This document shows, one piece after another, positions 17,436 to 27,581 of a stretch of DNA of 64,000 nucleotides. The stretch is from JAWKSY01 sp041402125 (GTDB taxonomy: Bacteria; Planctomycetota; GCA-002687715; DRQF01). The notes below the pieces were generated by a model. It was not told where the DNA came from, searched no databases, and saw only the letters and a program-made list of their open reading frames with translations. A program made the translations under genes and the position numbers. Each line of letters begins with the position of its first letter. The first letter of the stretch is position 1. The stretch is taken from assembly GCA_041402125.1 (NCBI GenBank), contig JAWKSY010000004.1:1-64000 (forward strand). Direction: 5' to 3'.

Positions 17436-19709
17436 TCATCGCTCCGCGCTCCGGCGGCGGAAGGCCTCGGACTCCACGACCGCCAGGATCAGCGCGTGGA
17501 GGCTCGGGTCGGGCCCGAGCGCGGCCACCCGGCGCTCGAGCCGGACCTCGTCCGCGCCGCTCGACGGGCGCCCGACGGCGTAGACGAACAGCGTCCGCGC
17601 GATCGCGACGGGCAGCGCCGGGTCGCTCGCCAGCAGGCGCTTGAGCGCCGCCGCGCCGTCGATCTCGCGCCCGTCGGGCAGCCGTCCCCGCGCGTCCACG
17701 GCCGCGTCGCCGTCGCGCTCGCGGAGGCGACCCACCGCGTCGAAGTGCTCGAGCGCGAAGCCGAGCGCGTCCATCCGCACGTGGCAGCTCGCGCAGGCGG
17801 GATCGCTCCGGTGGGCCTCCATGCGCGCGCGCAGGGTCGCGGCGGAGCCGATCGCCTTCTCGTCGCCGAGGTTGTCGACGCCCGGCGGCGGCGCGGGCGG
17901 AGGCGCGTCGAGCACGTTGTCGAGGATCCACTTGCCGCGCTTGACCACCGAGGTCCGCGTGGGATTCGAGGTGACGGCGAGGATCGCCGCCTGACCGAGG
18001 AGTCCGCCCCGGCGCGGATCGGAGAACTCGACGCGGCGGTGCTCGTCGCCGGTCACCCCCGGGACGCCGTAGTGCCGCGCGAGACGGGCGTCGAGGAAGC
18101 TCCAGTCCGCGGAGAGGAGCTCGGACACCGGCCGCCCCCGGCGCAGCAGATCGAGCACGAAGAGCTCGGTCTCCCGCACCATCGAGGCCTTCAGCTCGGC
18201 GTCGAGCGCGGGGAATCGCTCCGGATCCGGCTCGAAGTCGGCGAGGTTGCGGAGCTCGAGCCACTGCGCGGCGAAGTTCCGCGCGATGGCGTCGGACCGG
18301 GAGTCCGCGAGCATCCGCTCGGCCGCGGCGCGGAGCTTCGCCCCCTCCCCCAGTTCGCCGGCATCCGCCGCGTCGAGCAGCGCCTCGTCCGGCACGCTCG
18401 CCCAGAGGAAGAAGGACAGGCGCGACGCGAGCTCGTGGTCGCCGAGTTCGAGTCCCTCGGCGCCGCGGCCGGCCTTGCCGCCGGGCTCGAGCCGGAAGAG
18501 GAAGTTCGGGGAGACGAGCAGGGCCTCGAGCGCGGTGCGGAGCGCCTCGCGGAAGGACGCGCCTTCCTCGGTCCGCGCGGCGACCAGGCCTCCCAGCCGG
18601 CGCAGCTCGGCCGTCTTCGCGGGGCGGCGCCAGATGCGGCGCACCATCTCCGCCAGGACGGCCTTCGCCCGCGTGGCGACGGTGCCGCGCCCCGGGTCCT
18701 TCGCGAGGATCCAGGCCTGGCCGGCGCTCGGCGGGCGCCGGTCGAGCGGCCCCTCGATCTCGGCCCAGTCGAGGCGGAGATTGCGGTCGCGGAGGTCGCG
18801 ATCGGCCGCGTTCGCGTCGAAGAAGTCGTTGCGGAACTCCAGCCGCAGCTCGAAGGCCTCGGGGAGGTCCGCCTCGAGTTCGAGCACGACGGGCTCGCCG
18901 CGCCGGGCCGCGACCTCGAGATCGGCCAGGTCGGCGCCGTCGACGGACACCACGCAGCGGGCGTGCTCGTCCCCGCCCGGATCCTCCCAGGCGCGGACGC
19001 GCAGCCGGTAGCGCCCCGCCCGCGGTACGCGGACGCGATGACGCAGGTGGCCCCGCTTGAAGAGGCAGACGTGATCGCCGCTCGCGTCGATCTCGTAGCT
19101 GCAGGTCATGAACTCGGCCTGCACGCGCTGGACGTCCGGGTGATCGGGATCGACGACGTCGAGCGTCCGGCGCGCGACCTCCTCGGCCGCGGCGAGGAAC
19201 TTCTCGAGGTGCAGGAGCGAGGTGCTGCGCGCATCGCCGATGTTGTCGAAGCCGTAGCCGAGATCGTCGGCCGGGAAGGCGTCAGCCGCGTCGCAGGGAA
19301 CGCCGAAGAGGTCGCGCACCGCGTTGCGATACTCCGTCCGGCTCAGCCGGCGCACGGTGACGCGACCCGGACCGTGCTCGAGCGCCTCGTCGCGGCGCAG
19401 GATCTCGTCGTCGAGCGCCGCCAGGAGCGCCCCGCGGTCGGCCTCCGGCAGGAGGCCGAGATCGGGCGGCGGCATCTCAAGCGCGCGGACCCGGCGCCGG
19501 ATGCGTCCGAGACGGTCGAACTCCGCCGCGGCCTCCGGAGCCGGCGCCGAGAGATCGAGGCCGGCGTCGGGCTCGTCGCCGCCGTGGCAATCGGCGCAGT
19601 GGGTCCCGAGGAGGCGCGGCAGGGCCGCGGCGCCGACGGCGGGCTCCTGGGCCCGCGCCAGCGCGCCGAGACCCAGCGCGAGAACGGCGATCGTCCGGAG
19701 GATCGGCAT
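17436..19709 (-). CDS. DUF1592-family cytochrome c-like exported protein (DUF1587/1595/1592/1588/1585)
   Basis: This 757-aa protein has a signal peptide (MPILRTIAVLALGLGALARA) and a haem c motif THCADCHGG near residue 38. The standard planctomycete chain follows: DUF1587 (RRLSRTEYRNAVRDLFG), a carbohydrate-binding-like segment (residues about 215-330), DUF1592 (SRLSFFLWASVPDEALL), DUF1588 (GLLGQAAILAVTSNP) and DUF1585 near the end. CASCHVRMDALGFALEHF adds a second CxxCH motif. It is the usual partner of DUF1552 proteins, whose gene starts 14 bp after this stop. Role: probably an extracytoplasmic redox or degradation complex, function unproven. Confidence 0.9.
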   Translation of the reverse strand: MPILRTIAVLALGLGALARAQEPAVGAAALPRLLGTHCADCHGGDEPDAGLDLSAPAPEAAAEFDRLGRIRRRVRALEMPPPDLGLLPEADRGALLAALDDEILRRDEALEHGPGRVTVRRLSRTEYRNAVRDLFGVPCDAADAFPADDLGYGFDNIGDARSTSLLHLEKFLAAAEEVARRTLDVVDPDHPDVQRVQAEFMTCSYEIDASGDHVCLFKRGHLRHRVRVPRAGRYRLRVRAWEDPGGDEHARCVVSVDGADLADLEVAARRGEPVVLELEADLPEAFELRLEFRNDFFDANAADRDLRDRNLRLDWAEIEGPLDRRPPSAGQAWILAKDPGRGTVATRAKAVLAEMVRRIWRRPAKTAELRRLGGLVAARTEEGASFREALRTALEALLVSPNFLFRLEPGGKAGRGAEGLELGDHELASRLSFFLWASVPDEALLDAADAGELGEGAKLRAAAERMLADSRSDAIARNFAAQWLELRNLADFEPDPERFPALDAELKASMVRETELFVLDLLRRGRPVSELLSADWSFLDARLARHYGVPGVTGDEHRRVEFSDPRRGGLLGQAAILAVTSNPTRTSVVKRGKWILDNVLDAPPPAPPPGVDNLGDEKAIGSAATLRARMEAHRSDPACASCHVRMDALGFALEHFDAVGRLRERDGDAAVDARGRLPDGREIDGAAALKRLLASDPALPVAIARTLFVYAVGRPSSGADEVRLERRVAALGPDPSLHALILAVVESEAFRRRSAER

Positions 19710-19820
19710 GTGGGCTCCCGTCGTCCGCGACCGGCCCCGCGCTCCGGCGCGCGGGCCCGCCCCCGGATGATACCATCGCCCGACGCCCCGGGCGGCGACG
19801 AGGGCGAGACGGGAACGCGC

Positions 19821-20426
19821 ATGAACTTCTACGCCCACGCGCGCGTCGCCGACGCCCTCTACCGCGATCCCGAGGTGACCCTCGGCGCCATGCTCCCCGA
19901 CCTCGCGACGATGGCGGGTCGGCGCTGGGATCCCGCGGCGGCGGATCGCCCCGGCCTCGCGCGAGGCGTGGCGCTCCACCACGCCACCGACGAGGCCTTC
20001 CACGGCGCCCCGGCCTTCCTCTCGCTCCTCGAACGCTGGCGGGAGCGCCTGGGCGCGGCCCTGGGACTCCGGCGCGGCGTCGCGCGCGCCGCGGCCCACG
20101 TGGGGATCGAGCTCCTGCTCGACGGCATCGCCCACGAGGAGGGCGAGGTCGCGAGCTACGCGGCGGCCCTCGACCTCGCCGCGACCCTCGAGACCGGTCC
20201 CCTGCCGGAGATCGCCGCGACGGCGAGCCGGATCGGGCGCGGGCCGCTGCCTGCGGCCTACGCGGATCCGACCTTCTGCGCCGCGCGCGTCGAGGGCCTG
20301 CTCGGGCGTCGGCCCCGGCTGGCCCTGCCCCCGGGCGCGGTCGGCGGGCTGGGACGGGAGTTCCGGACGCTCCGCCTCGAGATCTCGGCGCGCGCGGCGG
20401 AACTCCTCGATCCCGGAGTCGCGTGA
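19821..20426 (+). CDS. Helical protein resembling ACP phosphodiesterase / phospholipase C-D-like family
   Basis: This 201-aa soluble protein starts MNFYAHARVADALYRDPE. It contains ATLGAMLPDLATMAGRRW-like features (GAMLPDLATMAG) and GVALHHATDEAFHG, with conserved His and Asp residues. This layout recalls AcpH-type ACP phosphodiesterases (MNFLAHL...G.F..D..KG) and related zinc-dependent phospholipase-C-like helical proteins. The match is by eye and weak, so a metal-dependent hydrolase is a guess. The gene is divergent from the DUF1592 gene across 111 bp. It is followed 86 bp later by the ammonia-lyase fusion gene on the same strand. Confidence 0.6.
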   Translation: MNFYAHARVADALYRDPEVTLGAMLPDLATMAGRRWDPAAADRPGLARGVALHHATDEAFHGAPAFLSLLERWRERLGAALGLRRGVARAAAHVGIELLLDGIAHEEGEVASYAAALDLAATLETGPLPEIAATASRIGRGPLPAAYADPTFCAARVEGLLGRRPRLALPPGAVGGLGREFRTLRLEISARAAELLDPGVA

Positions 20427-20512
20427 ATCCTCGGGAAAGCTCCCCTCTCCGCCGCCGACGTTGCCAATCTCCGGGCCGACCGGTATGCAGTGTGGACCAC
20501 GGGAGGCCATCG

Positions 20513-22374
20513 ATGTTGCCGGAAGCCGATCAGACCCTCATCCGCGAGCTGCCCCTCTTCGCCGATCTCGACGGAGAGGACCTCGCCGCGCTCTTCGCGA
20601 CCCTGGCAGAGCGCCGCTACGCCGACTCGGACCGGCTCTTCGCGGCCGGTGACGCGCGGAGCCACCTCAGGATCATCCTCGACGGCCGCGTCGACCTGAT
20701 GACGACCGACTCCAAGGGCGAGTCGAAGCGCGTCATCAGCTACGACCGGGGCGACATGCTCGGCGAGGGCGTCCTGCTCGATGGCACGCTGCACGCGACG
20801 ACGGCGGTCGCCGCCGGTCGCGTCCGCGTCGCCGAGCTCACCCGCGAGGACTTCGCCGGCCTGTTCGGCGCTCGCGACGGCCTCGAGGCCCGCGTGCTCC
20901 GCGGCTTCGTGCGCTCGGTCGTCGGCCGGGTCGACCAGATCCGACACCATGTCGGCCCCGAGGCCCTGCGCTTCTCCTCGGGACACACCCGGTCGGAACA
21001 CGACCTCCTCGGCGACCTCGACGTGCCGGCCGAGGCCTACTACGGCGTCCAGACGGCCCGCGCGCGGGAGAACTTCGACATCACCGGCGTGACGCTCCAG
21101 AGCTACCGCCACCTGATCGCCGCGCTCGCCTGGGTCAAGCTGGCGGCCGCGAAGGCGAACCTCGACTGCGACAACCTCACGGAGGAGAAGACGGACGCCA
21201 TCGTGCGGGCCTGCCTCGAGATCACGCGCGGGCGTCTCCACGACCACTTCATCGTGGACGTCGTGCAGGGCGGCGCCGGCACGTCGACCAACATGAACGC
21301 GAACGAGGTCATCGCGAACCGCGCGCTCGAGCTGATGGGGCACGCGAAGGGCGACTACGCCCACCTCCACCCGAACAACGACGTCAACCGCGCGCAGTCG
21401 ACGAACGACGCCTACCCGACCGCCCTCAAGCTCGCGATGGCGACGAGCGTCGCGGCGCTCGTCGAGGACGTCCACGGGCTCGTGGCCAGCTTCCGCGCGA
21501 AGGCCGACGAGTTCGCGGGCGTCGTCAAGATGGGCCGCACCCAGCTCCAGGATGCCGTCCCGATGACGCTCGGCCAGGAGTTCGCGGCCTACGCGCGCAG
21601 CATCGCGCAGGAGATCGACGGCCTGAACGAGAACGCGGACGGCCTGCTCGAGATCAACATGGGCGGCACCGCCATCGGAACGGGACTGAATGCCCCGGCC
21701 GGCTACTCGGAGCGCGTCGTGCACCACCTCCGGGAGGCGACGGGGCTCCCTTCCACCTCGCCGACGACCTCATCGAGGCGACCCAGGACACGCAGGCCTT
21801 CGTCGCGCTGTCCTCGGGACTGAAGAGCCTCGCGATCAAGCTCTCCAAGATCGCGAGCGACCTGCGGCTCCTCTCCTCGGGCCCGCGAGCGGGCCTCGGC
21901 GAGATCAACCTCCCGCCGCGGCAGCCCGGCTCCTCGATCATGCCGGGCAAGGTCAACCCCGTGATCCCCGAGGTCGTCAACCAGGTCGCCTACCGGGTGA
22001 TCGGGAACGACCTGACGGTGACCCTGGGCGCGGAGGCGGGGCAGCTCGAGCTGAACGTGATGGAGCCGGTGATCGCGGCCGCGATCCTCGACTCGATCGA
22101 CGTCCTCACCAACGCCGTGAACACCTTCCGCTTCAACTGCGTCGACGGGATCAGCGCCAACGAGGACAACTGCCGCCACTTCGTCGAGCGGAGCATCGGC
22201 GTCGTCACCGCGCTCGTGCCGGTCCTCGGCTACGAGGTCTCGACGGAACTCGCGGCGGAGGCGCTGCGCACCGGCCGCGGCATCGTCGAGCTCGTGCGCG
22301 AGCGCGGACTCCTCGACGAGGACCGGATCGCGGCCCTGCTCTCCCCGGAGAACATGACCGGAACGGGGCGCTGA
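20513..22374 (+). CDS. aspA: Aspartate ammonia-lyase fused to N-terminal cyclic-nucleotide-binding domain (one frameshift)
   Basis: Residues 1 to about 140 form a CRP-like cyclic-nucleotide-binding domain (LIRELPLFADLDGEDLAAL, DRGDMLGEGVLLDG). From about residue 158 an aspartase begins (RSEHDLLGDLDVPAEAYYG) with GTSTNMNANEV, the THNDP-region AQSTNDAYPTALK, GRTQLQDAVP and the signature GSSIMPGKVNP. Aspartase interconverts aspartate and fumarate plus ammonia. The frame breaks at about 21747-21752, where GLP-FHLADDLIEATQDTQAF would need one more C in the CCC run. The rest continues in the next frame to TGA at 22372-22374. Restored length is 620 aa. This may be a consensus error or a real inactivation. 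The start at 20513 has GGGAGG before it. Confidence 0.85.
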
Positions 22375-22392
22375 TCCGGCTCGAGGATCAGC
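22370..22392. terminator. Hairpin spanning two convergent stop codons
   Basis: GCTGATCC (22370-22377) and GGATCAGC (22385-22392) form an 8-bp stem with a 7-nt loop. The stem contains both the TGA of the ammonia-lyase gene and the stop of the minus-strand gene at 22388. A terminator role in both directions is inferred. Confidence 0.4.
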
Positions 22393-23443
22393 TCGCGGGC
22401 GCGGCCTTGGGCTTCGCGGTCGAGAAGATCGCCATCTGATCGCGGGTCTCGCGGGCGCTCCGGCGGATGTGGATCTCGCGATCCTGCATCGTCCGGCTCT
22501 GATCGCTGTCCGACTCGTGTCGCGTGCGCAGGCGATGGATCCAGAGGCTGTCGCAACCGACGAGCAACTCGCCGCGATAGACGCGCGGCGCGATCTCCCG
22601 GCGCCCTCCGCCCCGACGACCGCCGCCCCCGCCCTCTCCGCCGCCCCCGCCGCCGCCGGCGCTGCTGACGGTCACCTCGAGATCGAAGCGCGCGCAGGGT
22701 CGACCGAGGACGGTGGTCTCCTCGCGCAGCGTGAGTCGCGCGACGGCCTTCATGCCGCCGCGGCCGCCGCCGTTCCCCGCCCCGCCGCGGCGACCGCCGC
22801 CGCGACCGCCCCGGGCGCCGCCCGGCCGTCCGACGAGGGCCATCGCCGCGTCACCCTCGACCTCGAGGCTCTCGCCGATCCGGAGCGTCCGTTCGCCGAC
22901 GAGTTCGCGCGCGTCCGGACCCCAACCGCGAAAGGCGCCCTCGGCGACCTCCAGGGCGAGCACGAGGCGGGAGAGACCGGCGTCGACGGCTCCGAGCTCG
23001 GCGTCGGTCACCACCGGCGTCTCGCCGCCGAGGTCCACCACGAAGCTCCGCCCCACGAGCTCGGTCGGATCGGGCGTCGGCTCGGCCTCCTCCGCCGGAG
23101 CCCCGCCCCGGCCGCCCCGGCCGCGGCCGGGGGGCGCCGCCTCGACGTCGGACTTCGTCTCGCTGCGCATCTCGTGGTAGCGCACGCGGAACTTCGTCAC
23201 GCCGCCGGCGCCGGCCGCGAGGATCTCGTAGCTGCGTCGCGCGGCCCCGAGCGACTCCACCGTCCCTCCGCGCGTCTCGCCGTCGACGGTCATCTCCGTG
23301 ACCGACTTCGAGCGGTTCAGCGAGGCGGCGAAACGGGCGTCCCCCGCCGCCGGCGCGCGCCAGCGGAAGGTGACCGACCCGGACTGGGCGAGGACTCCGG
23401 TCGAGAGACCGAGGACGAGCGCGAGGAGGGCGAGAGGACGCAT
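22388..23443 (-). CDS. Secreted protein with Arg/Gly-rich (RGG-like) segments, unknown function
   Basis: This 351-aa protein has a signal peptide (MRPLALLALVLGLSTGVLAQ). Two stretches are unusual: GRGRGGRGG near residue 120, a longer Gly/Arg run near residues 215-235, and a Gly run followed by RRGGGRR near residue 280. Between them are ordered segments (TKFRVRYHEMRSETKSDVE, TTVLGRPCARFDLEVTV). The Gly/Arg composition is far from the rest of the protein and would be disordered and basic, possibly binding polyanions such as nucleic acid or sulfated polysaccharide. No family is recognised. An earlier start exists but would delay the signal peptide. Confidence 0.7.
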   Translation of the reverse strand: MRPLALLALVLGLSTGVLAQSGSVTFRWRAPAAGDARFAASLNRSKSVTEMTVDGETRGGTVESLGAARRSYEILAAGAGGVTKFRVRYHEMRSETKSDVEAAPPGRGRGGRGGAPAEEAEPTPDPTELVGRSFVVDLGGETPVVTDAELGAVDAGLSRLVLALEVAEGAFRGWGPDARELVGERTLRIGESLEVEGDAAMALVGRPGGARGGRGGGRRGGAGNGGGRGGMKAVARLTLREETTVLGRPCARFDLEVTVSSAGGGGGGGEGGGGGRRGGGRREIAPRVYRGELLVGCDSLWIHRLRTRHESDSDQSRTMQDREIHIRRSARETRDQMAIFSTAKPKAAPAS

Positions 23444-23547
23444 GGCCGCGACTCCGAGGGGGTAGGTGCCCCCCATCGAACCTCATCCCGCGCCGGACGG
23501 CAAGGCGGGTCTCCGCGCCGGCCCCTTCGTCGGTCCCCGGGGCGGGG

Positions 23548-23994
23548 TCAGAGGGGCCGCGGCGCGCCCGAGACGGCCGGAGCGGAGGCCTCCCGCGTCG
23601 AGGCGGCGTCCTCGGCCAGGGCCTCGCCGACGACGCGGAGGAGCTCCTCGCGCGCGAAGGGCTTCGTGAGCATGTCGAGGGCGCCGGCCCCGACGACCTC
23701 GTCCCGCCAGGCGTCGCGTTCGCGACCGGTGAGCACGATGACGCGCGTCTCGGCGAGGCCGCCGCGGCGCCGGAGGTCCTCGAGCACCGAGAAGCCGTCC
23801 CCGCCGGGAAGACCGAGGTCGAGGAGGACGAGATCCGGCGGTTCGGCCAGGATCCGCGCCACCGCGTGCTCGCCGTCGGCGACCTCGTCGACCCGCGCGC
23901 CCAGGGGGCGGAGGAAGAGCCGGAGGAGGGTCCGGAAGTCCTCGTCGTCGTCGACGAGCAGGATCGACCGCGAGACCGGGGCGACGTCGTTCAT
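23548..23994 (-). CDS. Single-domain response regulator (REC only)
   Basis: This 148-aa receiver protein has the expected acid pair (ILLVDDDEDF), phospho-acceptor Asp (LVLLDLGLPGGDG), switch Thr (IVLTGRE) and Lys (MLTKPF). There is no output domain. The tail of about 20 residues is low-complexity. Its ATG overlaps the TGA of the hybrid kinase gene (ATGA at 23991-23994), so it is translationally coupled. It is likely phosphorylated by that kinase or through its HPt domain and may act by protein contact. Confidence 0.9.
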   Translation of the reverse strand: MNDVAPVSRSILLVDDDEDFRTLLRLFLRPLGARVDEVADGEHAVARILAEPPDLVLLDLGLPGGDGFSVLEDLRRRGGLAETRVIVLTGRERDAWRDEVVGAGALDMLTKPFAREELLRVVGEALAEDAASTREASAPAVSGAPRPL

Positions 23995-26900
23995 GACCGG
24001 ATCATCCTCTCCGCTTCGATCTCCGCCATCCGCGCCCCGAGCTCCCCGACCAGGGCGCGCGCGCCGTCGCGGTCGCCCTCGCGGGCGGCCGCCACGAGCC
24101 GCGCCGAGATCTCCGTCAACTCGGGGAAGCCGAAGCTCGTCCCCGTGCCCTTGATCTTGTGGGCCTCGCGCTCGATCCGTTCGAGGTCGTCCCGGAGCGC
24201 CGCCTCCCTCATGACGCCGACGGCGACCACCTTGTTCCGGACGAAGCGTTCGACGAGCTCGTCCATCTCGAGCGATTCGATCTCGGCCGCTCGATCCACG
24301 CCCGCCGGGCCGGGCCCGGGCGTCGCGGCGCGGACGGAGCCGAAACGTCGCAGCACGGAGAGCAATCCCGCGCGCGAGACCGGCTTCGCCAGGTGCAGAT
24401 CGCAGCCGGCCGCGTAGGCCCGCTCGCAGTCCTCCGTCATCGCATCGGCCGTGACGGCGACGATCGGGACCGGCGGCCTCGTCGTCCCGCGCTCGCGTTC
24501 CGCCTCGCGGATCTCGCGCGTCGCGGCGTAGCCGTCCAGGACCGGCATCTGCATGTCCATCAGGACGACGTCGAACTCGGCGGCGAGCGCGCGTTCCACC
24601 GCCTCGCGACCGTTCGCGGCGAATTCGAGCTCGACGTCGTGTCCGGCCAGGTAGCATTGCACGAGGAAGCGGTTGACATCGACGTCGTCGACGACGAGGA
24701 CGCGACGCGGCAGCTCGCCCGGGCGGGCCGTCTCCGTCTTCTCGTCGGCGGCGATCGCCGCCGGCGCGGCGCCTCGCCGCTCGAGGACCGCGCCGCGGCG
24801 CCTCGAGATCCTCGTCCCGCACGGGCTTGACGAGGGTCGCGGCGACGCCGCGCGCGCGGCAGCGGAGGAGGTCTCGCTCCCGTCGATCGGTCCGGAAGAG
24901 GACGATCGTCCGCGCGAGGAGATCGCCGTTCTCGCCCCCGGAAGAGGAGATCGTCGATCGCGCCCTCGTCGGCGCGGTGGTCCGCGAACACGAGGTCGGG
25001 CGTCTCCCCGGCCGCGCGGCGCTCCCGCAGCCGGTTCGCGAGCTCGGCCGCCGATCCGACCGCGTCGACCTCGAGACCGAGTTGGACGAGGCGGCGAGCG
25101 AAGACCCGACGCTGGACCTCGTCCCGGACGAACACGAGGGCGCTCCGGCCGGCGGCCGGACCGCGATGCGGCGCGGACTCGCCCCGCGACGCGGGCACGA
25201 GGAAGCGCGGCGCGAAGCGCAGGGTGGTGCCGACGCCGACCTCGCTCTCCACCGCGAGCTCGGCGCCCATCAGGCGGACGAACCGCTCGCAGAGGGCGAG
25301 TCCGAGTCCGCTTCCGCCGTGGGCGCGAGCCGTCGTCGCGTCGACCTGCGAGAAGGGCTGGAAGATTCGCGGCAGGTCCGCCGCCGCGATGCCGACGCCG
25401 GTATCGCGAACCTCGAACTCGATCTCGACCACCTCGCCGGCGCGTTCGCGCGGCGTGACGGCCAGCACGACCCGCCCGGACTCGGTGAACTTGACTGCGT
25501 TCCCGAGCAGGTTCACGAGGATCTGACGCAGACGCTGGGCATCGCCGACGACGACGCGCGGCAGGTCCTCGGCGCGGTCGAGGACGATGGTCAGTCCCTG
25601 TCGGTGCGCGGGGATCGCCATGACCTCGAGCGTCGACTGCAGGAGCTCGCGGAGATCGAAGGGCGCCGGGGAGAGATCCATCTTCCCCGCCTCGACCTTC
25701 GCCAGATCCAGCACGCCGTTGATGAGCTGGAGGAGCGACTCGCCGGCGCTGCGGAGACTGCGCACGTAGGTCGTCTGATCCTCGCTGAGCTCGGATCGCC
25801 CCAGCAGCTCGCACATGCCGAGGACGGCGTTCATCGGGGTCCGGATCTCGTGACTCATGTTGGCGAGGAAGGTCGACTTCGCGCGGCTCGCGCTCTCGGC
25901 CTCCTTCATCAGCGCCTCGAGCTCCCGGTTCAGGTCGCGCTGCCGGACGAGCGACTCGCGGAGCTGGCGGTTGACCTCGACCTTCTTCGTCACGTCGACG
26001 ATGCCGCCGAGGACGTGGGGGCCCTCGGCGAGGTTGAGCGGCATCAGACCGACCTCGACGGGGACGATCGAGCCGTCCTTCCGCCGGCCGCTGAACTCCC
26101 GGGCGTCGCTCATGGAGCGACGGGCGGGGTTCCGCAGGAAGACGTGACGGGCATCCGGATGGCGACGCTTCCGCTCCTCGGGGATGAGGAGGTCCACGCT
26201 GCGTCCGATGAGCTCGTCGCGGTCGTAGCCGAAGATCGACTCGATCTCCTTGTTCGCGAGGACGACGCGTCCCTCCTCGTCGAGGATGACGACGCCGTTC
26301 GGGGCGGACTCGACCGCCGCCTGGAACCGGGCCTCGCTGCGCGCGAGGTCCTCGGTGAGCCCTTCCGCGATGGCCCGCGCCCGCGTCCCAGTCGTCTGGA
26401 AGGAGTGGATGAAGAAGCCGGCCGCGAGGGAGAGGAAGACCGTTCCCAGGGCCATCCAGATCGCGTGACCGGGCCCGGTCTCCTGGAACTCGCTCCCCTT
26501 CCGCCAGCCGATCGTGAAGTGGAGGCCGTGGAGATCGACGGGAGTCCGCGCGGCGTACCGGTCCGGCGTCGCGCCGTCGTGGGCGGAGAAGATCACGCGC
26601 TCGGAATCGAGAGCCTCGCCCGCGAAGACGCGGCACTCGAGCTCGCCGGTCCGGCGCTTCCAGGCCTGCCAGGCCCCGGCGAAGAACTCCTCGCTGACGA
26701 GGGGCGAGTAGATCCACAGGCGGAACGCCGCCCGGCGCTCCTCGACGGTCCCGATCGGGCGACCGAGCTCGTAGACCGGAAGGTAGATCAGGAAGCCGGG
26801 ACGTGCCTTCGCATCCTGGACGAGGATGATCTCCTGGGTCGACCGCGGCACGCCGTGGTCCCGGGACCACTCCGCCGCGTCGTGGCGATTGAACTCCGAG

Positions 26901-27436
26901 GCGAGGTCCAGTCCGAGGGCCCCGCCGTTGATCTCGTGGGGCTCGATGTAGACGATCGGGAAGGCGACCTCGGTCCGCGGACGATCCTTGATCCCGGGCA
27001 CGGGATGGAAGACGAACGCCGCGCCTCCCTCGGTCGCGCGATGCGCGGCGTAGGCGGGAAGGTCGGACCGCGGCACCGGAAGCACGACGCCGACGCCGCG
27101 CAGCCCCGGGTGACGGTCGACGATGTCCAGCGTCGTGACGTAGGTGCGCCAGGCCTCGGCGTCGACGTCCTCGCAGGCGCGGACGAGACCGGCGCCGCCG
27201 CGGAGGGCCTCGACGTAGAGGCCCATGGTGTTCCGGATGTGGTCGTCGGCATCGTGAACGAGCGCACGGAAGCGCTCGTCGTCGAGCCGACGGTCCTGCT
27301 GGCGCAGCGAGCGATAAAGCGTGGCGCCCACGGCGAGGCCGAGCACGATCACCAGGATCGGCACCGTCCGCGCCAGGAGACCGACGAGGCGGCCGCGCTT
27401 CGGCAGCGGCGCCGCGGCATGTGGCTGGAGTCTCAT
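23991..27436 (-). CDS. Hybrid histidine kinase: CHASE-PAS-HisKA-HATPase-REC-REC-HPt (two frameshifts)
   Basis: Restored length is about 1147 aa. A first membrane helix near residues 17-40 is followed by a CHASE sensor (NTMGLYVEALRGGAGLVRA, GLRGVGVVLPV) and a second helix (IWMALGTVFLSLAAGFFI). Next come a PAS domain (VILDEEGRVVLANKEIESIFGY), the HisKA H-box (ANMSHEIRTPMNA), an HATPase (DTGVGI, GGSGLGLAL), a degenerate receiver, a full receiver (VLVVDDVDVNR, LMDMQMPVLDG, LAKP) and an HPt (EAHKIKGTGTSFG). The frame shifts at the CCCCC run 24935-24939 and near 24788-24800, both explained by single-base insertions. Start ATG 27436 has GAGGTG before it. It forms a module with the downstream response regulator, and the ligand is unknown. 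Confidence 0.87.
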
Positions 27437-27581
27437 CCCGCGCCCACCTCGGTGACGCACTTCTCCTCGGCGGGCGGCGGGGGGTCGCCCGGCGATCCCC
27501 GTCGGATCGCCTTCCGGGTATTCATCGACCGGACGACGGGAGTGGCTGAACACCCGCCCGCCGGCTGCGGAAAGTCACGGT

